Assembly (NCBI GenBank): GCA_032622095.1
Contig: CP136062.1
Coordinates: 12,425,710 to 12,489,709 of the forward strand
Origin: Siphonodentalium dalli
Taxonomy: Eukaryota; Mollusca; Scaphopoda; Gadilida; Siphonodentaliidae
DNA: 64,000 bases
Direction: 5' to 3'
Part shown: piece after piece, positions 1 through 11,968 of the stretch
Numbering within the stretch: the first letter of the stretch is position 1
Layout of the letters: each line of letters begins with the position of its first letter
Notes under the pieces: generated by a model
Told to the model about the DNA's origin: nothing
The model's input: only the letters and a program-made list of their open reading frames with translations
Database searches by the model: none
Made by a program: the position numbers and the translations under genes

Positions 1-701
1 ATTTTCAAAAATTTTCAAGGTGGTAATAGTCACATGATAATGCAAATGACCCATAACATGGGCATGTCAACGACACATAATTCAATTGTTATAAGAACCT
101 AATTTAACAAGTATTTTGGATTTTATAGCCAGTGATATACATATATATATCATAAAAGTGTGTCATTTCCACTGGTGGGTATGGTCATTTGAAGGTTAAT
201 AGCACTAAAACTTGGACACATTTAAGAAAATGCTTCAGCAATTCAAAGAGAGCATATCTTTATTCAACTAATTCAATGTACACCCACATCCAGTTATCTT
301 GGATCACCCTTGCAGACCTGAAAATGTCATATTTTATTCTTCAATGTGCTGATAAAGTCATGCGCTTGATGCTCAGCTGATCAGATCTGGACTCAATGAC
401 CTCACATCACCAGAAGTTCTCTCATGGAAAGAATATTGAACAGTCTTCCATAGCTGATCCAAGTTTGCAACACCAGACCCCTAAAACTGAGTGAAAATGG
501 GGCCTGAACATGACTGGTGGTGGAAAATTGTGCTTTTTTGATGAATAATTTGTTAAAGGGGGTGGGGTTAAATTGTGTGTGATAAATAAAGAACCACAGA
601 AGTGATATTGTTTTTGAACACATTTTTTCCATTGATGGGAAATTCTGAAGAAATGTAGGGAGTTACAATTATTCCGCGAAAAAGCGGGCTATCGCTTTAG
701 G

Positions 702-715
702 TTACACTGGTGTAA
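702..715. repeat. Palindrome nested in the left terminal repeat
   Basis: TTACAC-TG-GTGTAA is a 6+6 bp palindrome with two central bases. The right end carries its partner at 1135-1148. Every element end can therefore pair with the other end or fold on itself. It repeats in all copies. Confidence 0.85.
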
Positions 716-729
716 ATAAGGTTCCGAGT

Positions 730-741
730 GACATCTAGCGG
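730..741 (-). promoter_or_regulatory. CTCF-like motif in the element (weak)
   Basis: The minus strand reads CCGCTAGATGTC. This resembles the known metazoan CTCF core but has T where G is usual near the 3' end. It is a resemblance only; it repeats in every element copy. Confidence 0.2.
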
Positions 742-788
742 ATGCGGGAGGAATATATAGGAGAGAATAAAATAGACACTGGGCCCTG

Positions 789-798
789 ATTGGTCAAT
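789..798. promoter_or_regulatory. CCAAT-type palindrome in the element
   Basis: ATTGGTCAAT is a palindrome (ATTG-GT-CAAT) and contains an inverted CCAAT box (ATTGG). No promoter context is visible, so a function is not claimed. Confidence 0.2.
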
Positions 799-841
799 AG
801 CCTTGTGTGCTTTTCACATAACAAAATCATCACACCTCTTC

Positions 842-859
842 CCTATGATTTCCCATAGG
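842..859. repeat. Short inverted repeat inside the element
   Basis: CCTATG at 842-847 and CATAGG at 854-859 form a 6 bp stem with a 6 base loop. Present in all copies. Confidence 0.6.
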
Positions 860-1392
860 TAAAATAACCATTGGCACAGGAATTAACCCTTTGTAGTGAA
901 GTTTGAATTTTTTGGTGTGGTCTAAAATATGACTGTATTTTTTTATGCGGTTCTGACACTAGTTACGAAAACATAAGATTTAAAGGCGAATTCCCTGCTA
1001 GACAGACATGATTTTTTTGTGTAAAAAGTTTCCCAAAATGTCAATTTTTCAGATTTAAAGAAAATTTTGGACCCAACATTTATATTGGCAACACTATACG
1101 CTAAAACGTTAGCACTGAGGCCTATGGAAAACATTTACACCAGTGTAACCTAAAGGGAAAAAATAGCTTTTTATCATTTTTGATTCCTGGGAGTCACTTT
1201 AAAGCATTTTAATGCATTTTACAGAGCCTGGTATTTCAGTCCAATGAATATCTCATGCTTGATGTGGCTATTCTTGCTGCTGATGCCTTCTTTCACTTAC
1301 ATCAGCCAAAAAAATAGTAAGATTTTTCATAAAAAATGCCAATTTTTCAAGGTATTTTCAAAAATTTTCAAGGTGGTAATAGTCACATGATA

Positions 1393-1400
1393 ATGCAAAT
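1393..1400 (+). promoter_or_regulatory. Octamer motif ATGCAAAT in the satellite core
   Basis: This is an exact match to the classic POU-domain octamer, repeated once per core. Whether it is bound is unknown. Confidence 0.3.
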
Positions 1401-1402
1401 GA

Positions 1403-1415
1403 CCCATAACATGGG
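1403..1415. repeat. Small perfect hairpin in the core
   Basis: CCCAT-AAC-ATGGG has a 5 bp stem and 3 base loop. It is the segment removed by the 24 bp deletion at 37911. Confidence 0.6.
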
Positions 1416-1493
1416 CATGTCAACGACACATAATTCAATTGTTATAAGAACCTAATTTAACAAGTATTTTGGATTTTATAGCCAGTGATATAC

Positions 1494-1503
1494 ATATATA
1501 TAT
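1494..1503. repeat. (AT)5 tract in the core
   Basis: Five AT dinucleotides within GATATAC...ATATC. Copy number is constant across units, but the units beginning at 12811 and 26327 carry T-to-A (12764 and 26280) just ahead of their anchors. Confidence 0.7.
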
Positions 1504-1726
1504 CATAAAAGTGTGTCATTTCCACTGGTGGGTATGGTCATTTGAAGGTTAATAGCACTAAAACTTGGACACATTTAAGAAAATGCTTCAGCAATTCAAA
1601 GAGAGCATATCTTTATTCAACTAATTCAATGTACACCCACATCCAGTTATCTTGGATCACCCTTGCAGACCTGAAAATGTCATATTTTATTCTTCAATGT
1701 GCTGATAAAGTCATGCGCTTGATGCT

Positions 1727-1742
1727 CAGCTGATCAGATCTG
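1727..1742. other. Cluster of overlapping palindromes in the core
   Basis: CAGCTG (1727-1732), TGATCA (1731-1736) and AGATCT (1736-1741) overlap. CAGCTG is an E-box form. The three sites would give regular unit-length restriction ladders. Confidence 0.5.
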
Positions 1743-1910
1743 GACTCAATGACCTCACATCACCAGAAGTTCTCTCATGGAAAGAATATTGAACAGTCTT
1801 CCATAGCTGATCCAAGTTTGCAACACCAGACCCCTAAAACTGAGTGAAAATGGGGCCTGAACATGACTGGTGGTGGAAAATTGTGCTTTTTTGATGAATA
1901 ATTTGTTAAA

Positions 1911-1920
1911 GGGGGTGGGG
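1911..1920 (+). other. G-rich run GGGGGTGGGG in the core
   Basis: Two G runs separated by one T. There are too few runs for an intrastrand quadruplex on its own. Confidence 0.5.
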
Positions 1921-1937
1921 TTAAATTGTGTGTGATA

Positions 1938-1943
1938 AATAAA
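1938..1943 (+). promoter_or_regulatory. AATAAA, poly(A)-signal-like hexamer in the core
   Basis: The hexamer lies 18 bases after a G run and has no gene upstream. It could end satellite transcripts, but in AT-rich DNA it may be chance. Confidence 0.15.
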
Positions 1944-2026
1944 GAACCACAGAAGTGATATTGTTTTTGAACACATTTTTTCCATTGATGGGAAATTCTG
2001 AAGAAATGTAGGGAGTTACAATTATT

Positions 2027-2040
2027 CCGCGAAAAAGCGG
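2027..2040. repeat. CG-containing hairpin next to the element site
   Basis: CCGC-GAAAAA-GCGG has a 4 bp stem and 6 base loop. It ends 12 bases before the element start and is conserved in every unit, apart from G-to-A at 63777 just outside the stem. Confidence 0.5.
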
Positions 2041-2052
2041 GCTATCGCTTTA

Positions 2053-2503
2053 GGTTACACTGGTGTAAATAAGGTTCCGAGTGACATCTAGCGGATGCGG
2101 GAGGAATATATAGGAGAGAATAAAATAGACACTGGGCCCTGATTGGTCAATAGCCTTGTGTGCTTTTCACATAACAAAATCATCACACCTCTTCCCTATG
2201 ATTTCCCATAGGTAAAATAACCATTGGCACAGGAATTAACCCTTTGTAGTGAAGTTTGAATTTTTTGGTGTGGTCTAAAATATGACTGTATTTTTTTATG
2301 CGGTTCTGACACTAGTTACGAAAACATAAGATTTAAAGGCGAATTCCCTGCTAGACAGACATGATTTTTTTGTGTAAAAAGTTTCCCAAAATGTCAATTT
2401 TTCAGATTTAAAGAAAATTTTGGACCCAACATTTATATTGGCAACACTATACGCTAAAACGTTAGCACTGAGGCCTATGGAAAACATTTACACCAGTGTA
2501 ACC
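2053..2503 (+). mobile_element. MITE-like element copy 2
   Basis: Full 451 bp copy with intact inverted repeats and TA flanks. Marker base 2175 is C. Confidence 0.85.
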
Positions 2504-3401
2504 TAAAGGGAAAAAATAGCTTTTTATCATTTTTGATTCCTGGGAGTCACTTTAAAGCATTTTAATGCATTTTACAGAGCCTGGTATTTCAGTCCAATGA
2601 ATATCTCATGCTTGATGTGGCTATTCTTGCTGCTGATGCCTTCTTTCACTTACATCAGCCAAAAAAATAGTAAGATTTTTCATAAAAAATGCCAATTTTT
2701 CAAGGTATTTTCAAAATTTTTCAAGGTGGTAATAGTCACATGATAATGCAAATGACCCATAACATGGGCATGTCAACGACACATAATTCAATTGTTATAA
2801 GAACCTAATTTAACAAGTATTTTGGATTTTATAGCCAGTGATATACATATATATATCATAAAAGTGTGTCATTTCCACTGGTGGGTATGGTCATTTGAAG
2901 GTTAATAGCACTAAAACTTGGACACATTTAAGAAAATGCTTCAGCAATTCAAAGAGAGCATATCTTTATTCAACTAATTCAATGTACACCCACATCCAGT
3001 TATCTTGGATCACCCTTGCAGACCTGAAAATGTCATATTTTATTCTTCAATGTGCTGATAAAGTCATGCGCTTGATGCTCAGCTGATCAGATCTGGACTC
3101 AATGACCTCACATCACCAGAAGTTCTCTCATGGAAAGAATATTGAACAGTCTTCCATAGCTGATCCAAGTTTGCAACACCAGACCCCTAAAACTGAGTGA
3201 AAATGGGGCCTGAACATGACTGGTGGTGGAAAATTGTGCTTTTTTGATGAATAATTTGTTAAAGGGGGTGGGGTTAAATTGTGTGTGATAAATAAAGAAC
3301 CACAGAAGTGATATTGTTTTTGAACACATTTTTTCCATTGATGGGAAATTCTGAAGAAATGTAGGGAGTTACAATTATTCCGCGAAAAAGCGGGCTATCG
3401 C

Positions 3402-3406
3402 TTTAA
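3402..3406 (+). other. Empty element site, junction TTTAA
   Basis: The unit starting at 2895 lacks the element. The core reads CGC-TTTAA-GGG, one A fewer than exact restoration (TTTAAA). Unit step is 899. Confidence 0.9.
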
Positions 3407-4304
3407 GGGAAAAAATAGCTTTTTATCATTTTTGATTCCTGGGAGTCACTTTAAAGCATTTTAATGCATTTTACAGAGCCTGGTATTTCAGTCCAATGAA
3501 TATCTCATGCTTGATGTGGCTATTCTTGCTGCTGATGCCTTCTTTCACTTACATCAGCCAAAAAAATAGTAAGATTTTTCATAAAAAATGCCAATTTTTC
3601 AAGGTATTTTCAAAATTTTTCAAGGTGGTAATAGTCACATGATAATGCAAATGACCCATAACATGGGCATGTCAACGACACATAATTCAATTGTTATAAG
3701 AACCTAATTTAACAAGTATTTTGGATTTTATAGCCAGTGATATACATATATATATCATAAAAGTGTGTCATTTCCACTGGTGGGTATGGTCATTTGAAGG
3801 TTAATAGCACTAAAACTTGGACACATTTAAGAAAATGCTTCAGCAATTCAAAGAGAGCATATCTTTATTCAACTAATTCAATGTACACCCACATCCAGTT
3901 ATCTTGGATCACCCTTGCAGACCTGAAAATGTCATATTTTATTCTTCAATGTGCTGATAAAGTCATGCGCTTGATGCTCAGCTGATCAGATCTGGACTCA
4001 ATGACCTCACATCACCAGAAGTTCTCTCATGGAAAGAATATTGAACAGTCTTCCATAGCTGATCCAAGTTTGCAACACCAGACCCCTAAAACTGAGTGAA
4101 AATGGGGCCTGAACATGACTGGTGGTGGAAAATTGTGCTTTTTTGATGAATAATTTGTTAAAGGGGGTGGGGTTAAATTGTGTGTGATAAATAAAGAACC
4201 ACAGAAGTGATATTGTTTTTGAACACATTTTTTCCATTGATGGGAAATTCTGAAGAAATGTAGGGAGTTACAATTATTCCGCGAAAAAGCGGGCTATCGC
4301 TTTA

Positions 4305-4755
4305 GGTTACACTGGTGTAAATAAGGTTCCGAGTGACATCTAGCGGATGCGGGAGGAATATATAGGAGAGAATAAAATAGACACTGGGCCCTGATTGGTC
4401 AATAGCCTTGTGTGCTTTTCACATAACAAAATCATCACACCTCTTCCCTATGATTTCCCATAGGTAAAATAACCATTGGCACAGGAATTAACCCTTTGTA
4501 GTGAAGTTTGAATTTTTTGGTGTGGTCTAAAATATGACTGTATTTTTTTATGCGGTTCTGACACTAGTTACGAAAACATAAGATTTAAAGGCGAATTCCC
4601 TGCTAGACAGACATGATTTTTTTGTGTAAAAAGTTTCCCAAAATGTCAATTTTTCAGATTTAAAGAAAATTTTGGACCCAACATTTATATTGGCAACACT
4701 ATACGCTAAAACGTTAGCACTGAGGCCTATGGAAAACATTTACACCAGTGTAACC
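4305..4755 (+). mobile_element. MITE-like element copy 3
   Basis: Full copy; the preceding unit is empty. Marker base 4427 is C. Confidence 0.85.
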
Positions 4756-5657
4756 TAAAGGGAAAAAATAGCTTTTTATCATTTTTGATTCCTGGGAGTC
4801 ACTTTAAAGCATTTTAATGCATTTTACAGAGCCTGGTATTTCAGTCCAATGAATATCTCATGCTTGATGTGGCTATTCTTGCTGCTGATGCCTTCTTTCA
4901 CTTACATCAGCCAAAAAAATAGTAAGATTTTTCATAAAAAATGCCAATTTTTCAAGGTATTTTCAAAATTTTTCAAGGTGGTAATAGTCACATGATAATG
5001 CAAATGACCCATAACATGGGCATGTCAACGACACATAATTCAATTGTTATAAGAACCTAATTTAACAAGTATTTTGGATTTTATAGCCAGTGATATACAT
5101 ATATATATCATAAAAGTGTGTCATTTCCACTGGTGGGTATGGTCATTTGAAGGTTAATAGCACTAAAACTTGGACACATTTAAGAAAATGCTTCAGCAAT
5201 TCAAAGAGAGCATATCTTTATTCAACTAATTCAATGTACACCCACATCCAGTTATCTTGGATCACCCTTGCAGACCTGAAAATGTCATATTTTATTCTTC
5301 AATGTGCTGATAAAGTCATGCGCTTGATGCTCAGCTGATCAGATCTGGACTCAATGACCTCACATCACCAGAAGTTCTCTCATGGAAAGAATATTGAACA
5401 GTCTTCCATAGCTGATCCAAGTTTGCAACACCAGACCCCTAAAACTGAGTGAAAATGGGGCCTGAACATGACTGGTGGTGGAAAATTGTGCTTTTTTGAT
5501 GAATAATTTGTTAAAGGGGGTGGGGTTAAATTGTGTGTGATAAATAAAGAACCACAGAAGTGATATTGTTTTTGAACACATTTTTTCCATTGATGGGAAA
5601 TTCTGAAGAAATGTAGGGAGTTACAATTATTCCGCGAAAAAGCGGGCTATCGCTTTA

Positions 5658-6108
5658 GGTTACACTGGTGTAAATAAGGTTCCGAGTGACATCTAGCGGA
5701 TGCGGGAGGAATATATAGGAGAGAATAAAATAGACACTGGGCCCTGATTGGTCAATAGCCTTGTGTGCTTTTCACATAACAAAATCATCACACCTCTTCC
5801 CTATGATTTCCCATAGGTAAAATAACCATTGGCACAGGAATTAACCCTTTGTAGTGAAGTTTGAATTTTTTGGTGTGGTCTAAAATATGACTGTATTTTT
5901 TTATGCGGTTCTGACACTAGTTACGAAAACATAAGATTTAAAGGCGAATTCCCTGCTAGACAGACATGATTTTTTTGTGTAAAAAGTTTCCCAAAATGTC
6001 AATTTTTCAGATTTAAAGAAAATTTTGGACCCAACATTTATATTGGCAACACTATACGCTAAAACGTTAGCACTGAGGCCTATGGAAAACATTTACACCA
6101 GTGTAACC
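5658..6108 (+). mobile_element. MITE-like element copy 4
   Basis: Full copy. Marker base 5780 is C. Confidence 0.85.
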
Positions 6109-7010
6109 TAAAGGGAAAAAATAGCTTTTTATCATTTTTGATTCCTGGGAGTCACTTTAAAGCATTTTAATGCATTTTACAGAGCCTGGTATTTCAGTCC
6201 AATGAATATCTCATGCTTGATGTGGCTATTCTTGCTGCTGATGCCTTCTTTCACTTACATCAGCCAAAAAAATAGTAAGATTTTTCATAAAAAATGCCAA
6301 TTTTTCAAGGTATTTTCAAAAATTTTCAAGGTGGTAATAGTCACATGATAATGCAAATGACCCATAACATGGGCATGTCAACGACACATAATTCAATTGT
6401 TATAAGAACCTAATTTAACAAGTATTTTGGATTTTATAGCCAGTGATATACATATATATATCATAAAAGTGTGTCATTTCCACTGGTGGGTATGGTCATT
6501 TGAAGGTTAATAGCACTAAAACTTGGACACATTTAAGAAAATGCTTCAGCAATTCAAAGAGAGCATATCTTTATTCAACTAATTCAATGTACACCCACAT
6601 CCAGTTATCTTGGATCACCCTTGCAGACCTGAAAATGTCATATTTTATTCTTCAATGTGCTGATAAAGTCATGCGCTTGATGCTCAGCTGATCAGATCTG
6701 GACTCAATGACCTCACATCACCAGAAGTTCTCTCATGGAAAGAATATTGAACAGTCTTCCATAGCTGATCCAAGTTTGCAACACCAGACCCCTAAAACTG
6801 AGTGAAAATGGGGCCTGAACATGACTGGTGGTGGAAAATTGTGCTTTTTTGATGAATAATTTGTTAAAGGGGGTGGGGTTAAATTGTGTGTGATAAATAA
6901 AGAACCACAGAAGTGATATTGTTTTTGAACACATTTTTTCCATTGATGGGAAATTCTGAAGAAATGTAGGGAGTTACAATTATTCCGCGAAAAAGCGGGC
7001 TATCGCTTTA

Positions 7011-7461
7011 GGTTACACTGGTGTAAATAAGGTTCCGAGTGACATCTAGCGGATGCGGGAGGAATATATAGGAGAGAATAAAATAGACACTGGGCCCTGA
7101 TTGGTCAATAGCCTTGTGTGCTTTTCACATAACAAAATCATCACACCTCTTCCCTATGATTTCCCATAGGTAAAATAACCATTGGCACAGGAATTAACCC
7201 TTTGTAGTGAAGTTTGAATTTTTTGGTGTGGTCTAAAATATGACTGTATTTTTTTATGCGGTTCTGACACTAGTTACGAAAACATAAGATTTAAAGGCGA
7301 ATTCCCTGCTAGACAGACATGATTTTTTTGTGTAAAAAGTTTCCCAAAATGTCAATTTTTCAGATTTAAAGAAAATTTTGGACCCAACATTTATATTGGC
7401 AACACTATACGCTAAAACGTTAGCACTGAGGCCTATGGAAAACATTTACACCAGTGTAACC
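7011..7461 (+). mobile_element. MITE-like element copy 5
   Basis: Full copy. Marker base 7133 is C. Confidence 0.85.
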
Positions 7462-8359
7462 TAAAGGGAAAAAATAGCTTTTTATCATTTTTGATTCCTG
7501 GGAGTCACTTTAAAGCATTTTAATGCATTTTACAGAGCCTGGTATTTCAGTCCAATGAATATCTCATGCTTGATGTGGCTATTCTTGCTGCTGATGCCTT
7601 CTTTCACTTACATCAGCCAAAAAAATAGTAAGATTTTTCATAAAAAATGCCAATTTTTCAAGGTATTTTCAAAAATTTTCAAGGTGGTAATAGTCACATG
7701 ATAATGCAAATGACCCATAACATGGGCATGTCAACGACACATAATTCAATTGTTATAAGAACCTAATTTAACAAGTATTTTGGATTTTATAGCCAGTGAT
7801 ATACATATATATATCATAAAAGTGTGTCATTTCCACTGGTGGGTATGGTCATTTGAAGGTTAATAGCACTAAAACTTGGACACATTTAAGAAAATGCTTC
7901 AGCAATTCAAAGAGAGCATATCTTTATTCAACTAATTCAATGTACACCCACATCCAGTTATCTTGGATCACCCTTGCAGACCTGAAAATGTCATATTTTA
8001 TTCTTCAATGTGCTGATAAAGTCATGCGCTTGATGCTCAGCTGATCAGATCTGGACTCAATGACCTCACATCACCAGAAGTTCTCTCATGGAAAGAATAT
8101 TGAACAGTCTTCCATAGCTGATCCAAGTTTGAAACACCAGACCCCTAAAACTGAGTGAAAATGGGGCCTGAACATGACTGGTGGTGGAAAATTGTGCTTT
8201 TTTGATGAATAATTTGTTAAAGGGGGTGGGGTTAAATTGTGTGTGATAAATAAAGAACCACAGAAGTGATATTGTTTTTGAACACATTTTTTCCATTGAT
8301 GGGAAATTCTGAAGAAATGTAGGGAGTTACAATTATTCCGCGAAAAAGCGGGCTATCGC

Positions 8360-8364
8360 TTAAA
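8360..8364 (+). other. Empty element site, junction TTAAA
   Basis: The unit starting at 7853 lacks the element. The junction has lost one T relative to TTTAAA. The same unit has a private C-to-A change at 8132. Confidence 0.9.
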
Positions 8365-9262
8365 GGGAAAAAATAGCTTTTTATCATTTTTGATTCCTGG
8401 GAGTCACTTTAAAGCATTTTAATGCATTTTACAGAGCCTGGTATTTCAGTCCAATGAATATCTCATGCTTGATGTGGCTATTCTTGCTGCTGATGCCTTC
8501 TTTCACTTACATCAGCCAAAAAAATAGTAAGATTTTTCATAAAAAATGCCAATTTTTCAAGGTATTTTCAAAATTTTTCAAGGTGGTAATAGTCACATGA
8601 TAATGCAAATGACCCATAACATGGGCATGTCAACGACACATAATTCAATTGTTATAAGAACCTAATTTAACAAGTATTTTGGATTTTATAGCCAGTGATA
8701 TACATATATATATCATAAAAGTGTGTCATTTCCACTGGTGGGTATGGTCATTTGAAGGTTAATAGCACTAAAACTTGGACACATTTAAGAAAATGCTTCA
8801 GCAATTCAAAGAGAGCATATCTTTATTCAACTAATTCAATGTACACCCACATCCAGTTATCTTGGATCACCCTTGCAGACCTGAAAATGTCATATTTTAT
8901 TCTTCAATGTGCTGATAAAGTCATGCGCTTGATGCTCAGCTGATCAGATCTGGACTCAATGACCTCACATCACCAGAAGTTCTCTCATGGAAAGAATATT
9001 GAACAGTCTTCCATAGCTGATCCAAGTTTGCAACACCAGACCCCTAAAACTGAGTGAAAATGGGGCCTGAACATGACTGGTGGTGGAAAATTGTGCTTTT
9101 TTGATGAATAATTTGTTAAAGGGGGTGGGGTTAAATTGTGTGTGATAAATAAAGAACCACAGAAGTGATATTGTTTTTGAACACATTTTTTCCATTGATG
9201 GGAAATTCTGAAGAAATGTAGGGAGTTACAATTATTCCGCGAAAAAGCGGGCTATCGCTTTA

Positions 9263-9713
9263 GGTTACACTGGTGTAAATAAGGTTCCGAGTGACATCTA
9301 GCGGATGCGGGAGGAATATATAGGAGAGAATAAAATAGACACTGGGCCCTGATTGGTCAATAGCCTTGTGTGCTTTTCACATAACAAAATCATCACACCT
9401 CTTCCCTATGATTTCCCATAGGTAAAATAACCATTGGCACAGGAATTAACCCTTTGTAGTGAAGTTTGAATTTTTTGGTGTGGTCTAAAATATGACTGTA
9501 TTTTTTTATGCGGTTCTGACACTAGTTACGAAAACATAAGATTTAAAGGCGAATTCCCTGCTAGACAGACATGATTTTTTTGTGTAAAAAGTTTCCCAAA
9601 ATGTCAATTTTTCAGATTTAAAGAAAATTTTGGACCCAACATTTATATTGGCAACACTATACGCTAAAACGTTAGCACTGAGGCCTATGGAAAACATTTA
9701 CACCAGTGTAACC
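9263..9713 (+). mobile_element. MITE-like element copy 6
   Basis: Full copy following an empty unit. Marker base 9385 is C. Confidence 0.85.
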
Positions 9714-10615
9714 TAAAGGGAAAAAATAGCTTTTTATCATTTTTGATTCCTGGGAGTCACTTTAAAGCATTTTAATGCATTTTACAGAGCCTGGTATTTC
9801 AGTCCAATGAATATCTCATGCTTGATGTGGCTATTCTTGCTGCTGATGCCTTCTTTCACTTACATCAGCCAAAAAAATAGTAAGATTTTTCATAAAAAAT
9901 GCCAATTTTTCAAGGTATTTTCAAAATTTTTCAAGGTGGTAATAGTCACATGATAATGCAAATGACCCATAACATGGGCATGTCAACGACACATAATTCA
10001 ATTGTTATAAGAACCTAATTTAACAAGTATTTTGGATTTTATAGCCAGTGATATACATATATATATCATAAAAGTGTGTCATTTCCACTGGTGGGTATGG
10101 TCATTTGAAGGTTAATAGCACTAAAACTTGGACACATTTAAGAAAATGCTTCAGCAATTCAAAGAGAGCATATCTTTATTCAACTAATTCAATGTACACC
10201 CACATCCAGTTATCTTGGATCACCCTTGCAGACCTGAAAATGTCATATTTTATTCTTCAATGTGCTGATAAAGTCATGCGCTTGATGCTCAGCTGATCAG
10301 ATCTGGACTCAATGACCTCACATCACCAGAAGTTCTCTCATGGAAAGAATATTGAACAGTCTTCCATAGCTGATCCAAGTTTGCAACACCAGACCCCTAA
10401 AACTGAGTGAAAATGGGGCCTGAACATGACTGGTGGTGGAAAATTGTGCTTTTTTGATGAATAATTTGTTAAAGGGGGTGGGGTTAAATTGTGTGTGATA
10501 AATAAAGAACCACAGAAGTGATATTGTTTTTGAACACATTTTTTCCATTGATGGGAAATTCTGAAGAAATGTAGGGAGTTACAATTATTCCGCGAAAAAG
10601 CGGGCTATCGCTTTA

Positions 10616-11066
10616 GGTTACACTGGTGTAAATAAGGTTCCGAGTGACATCTAGCGGATGCGGGAGGAATATATAGGAGAGAATAAAATAGACACTGGGC
10701 CCTGATTGGTCAATAGCCTTGTGTGCTTTTCACATAACAAAATCATCACACCTCTTCCCTATGATTTCCCATAGGTAAAATAACCATTGGCACAGGAATT
10801 AACCCTTTGTAGTGAAGTTTGAATTTTTTGGTGTGGTCTAAAATATGACTGTATTTTTTTATGCGGTTCTGACACTAGTTACGAAAACATAAGATTTAAA
10901 GGCGAATTCCCTGCTAGACAGACATGATTTTTTTGTGTAAAAAGTTTCCCAAAATGTCAATTTTTCAGATTTAAAGAAAATTTTGGACCCAACATTTATA
11001 TTGGCAACACTATACGCTAAAACGTTAGCACTGAGGCCTATGGAAAACATTTACACCAGTGTAACC
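10616..11066 (+). mobile_element. MITE-like element copy 7
   Basis: Full copy. Marker base 10738 is C. Confidence 0.85.
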
Positions 11067-11968
11067 TAAAGGGAAAAAATAGCTTTTTATCATTTTTGAT
11101 TCCTGGGAGTCACTTTAAAGCATTTTAATGCATTTTACAGAGCCTGGTATTTCAGTCCAATGAATATCTCATGCTTGATGTGGCTATTCTTGCTGCTGAT
11201 GCCTTCTTTCACTTACATCAGCCAAAAAAATAGTAAGATTTTTCATAAAAAATGCCAATTTTTCAAGGTATTTTCAAAAATTTTCAAGGTGGTAATAGTC
11301 ACATGATAATGCAAATGACCCATAACATGGGCATGTCAACGACACATAATTCAATTGTTATAAGAACCTAATTTAACAAGTATTTTGGATTTTATAGCCA
11401 GTGATATACATATATATATCATAAAAGTGTGTCATTTCCACTGGTGGGTATGGTCATTTGAAGGTTAATAGCACTAAAACTTGGACACATTTAAGAAAAT
11501 GCTTCAGCAATTCAAAGAGAGCATATCTTTATTCAACTAATTCAATGTACACCCACATCCAGTTATCTTGGATCACCCTTGCAGACCTGAAAATGTCATA
11601 TTTTATTCTTCAATGTGCTGATAAAGTCATGCGCTTGATGCTCAGCTGATCAGATCTGGACTCAATGACCTCACATCACCAGAAGTTCTCTCATGGAAAG
11701 AATATTGAACAGTCTTCCATAGCTGATCCAAGTTTGCAACACCAGACCCCTAAAACTGAGTGAAAATGGGGCCTGAACATGACTGGTGGTGGAAAATTGT
11801 GCTTTTTTGATGAATAATTTGTTAAAGGGGGTGGGGTTAAATTGTGTGTGATAAATAAAGAACCACAGAAGTGATATTGTTTTTGAACACATTTTTTCCA
11901 TTGATGGGAAATTCTGAAGAAATGTAGGGAGTTACAATTATTCCGCGAAAAAGCGGGCTATCGCTTTA

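Larger units (their letters stand above)
700..1150 (+). mobile_element. MITE-like element copy 1 (reference copy, 451 bp)
   Basis: The ends are perfect 18 bp inverted repeats at 700-717 and 1133-1150, flanked by TA at 698-699 and 1151-1152. With the flanking bases included, inverted identity reaches 23 bp. Removing 451 bp plus one TA gives exactly the TTTAAA junction seen in the short unit at 37659-37664, which supports a 2 bp TA target duplication. TA duplication is known for Tc1/mariner and a few other DNA transposon superfamilies; I do not recognise the family. No transposase reading frame is present, so the element would need a transposase from elsewhere. Marker base 822 is C. Orientation is arbitrary. 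Confidence 0.85.
1151..2052 (+). repeat. Representative satellite core (first complete copy between two elements)
   Basis: This is the stretch between two successive element copies, including the flanking TA at each end; without the duplicated TA it is 900 bp. It is AT-rich with many short A and T runs and has no recognisable gene, tRNA or rRNA similarity. Near its left part, the 11-base string TTTTTCAAGGT occurs twice about 20 bases apart. All other cores in the window match it closely; differences are listed separately. The biological role is unknown. Confidence 0.9.

Noticed and set aside
189-380. 63-codon plus-strand frame repeated in every unit
   Set aside because: No recognisable domain or composition bias. 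It recurs only because the unit recurs, and amino-acid-changing variants are tolerated (31770, 42118, 50710). Not annotated as a gene.
402-632. 76-codon minus-strand frame repeated in nearly every unit
   Set aside because: No recognisable family. It is broken by the 4 bp insertion at 45089 and altered at 8132. Likely a chance frame conserved by homogenisation.
718-732. Pol III B-box-like GGTTCCGAGTG near the left end of the element
   Set aside because: It departs from the GGTTCGANNCC consensus at key bases and no A box is seen at the right spacing, so a tRNA-derived SINE origin is not supported.
943-1134. 63-codon minus-strand frame inside the element, as a possible transposase remnant
   Set aside because: It runs into the inverted repeat, is far too short for a transposase, shows no catalytic motif, and is lost with the element in short units. 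The stop changes freely at 27081.
698-1152. PIF/Harbinger (TTA/TAA) or piggyBac (TTAA) target duplication
   Set aside because: The left flank ends TTA and the right flank begins TAA, which are not direct repeats. Only TA is duplicated, and the exact empty site at 37659 restores a single TA.
2022-2042. CENP-B-box-like sequence around TTCCGCGAAAAAGCGGGC
   Set aside because: It resembles the box only if two extra bases are allowed; without gaps, the TTCG part does not match. A centromeric role cannot be claimed on this.
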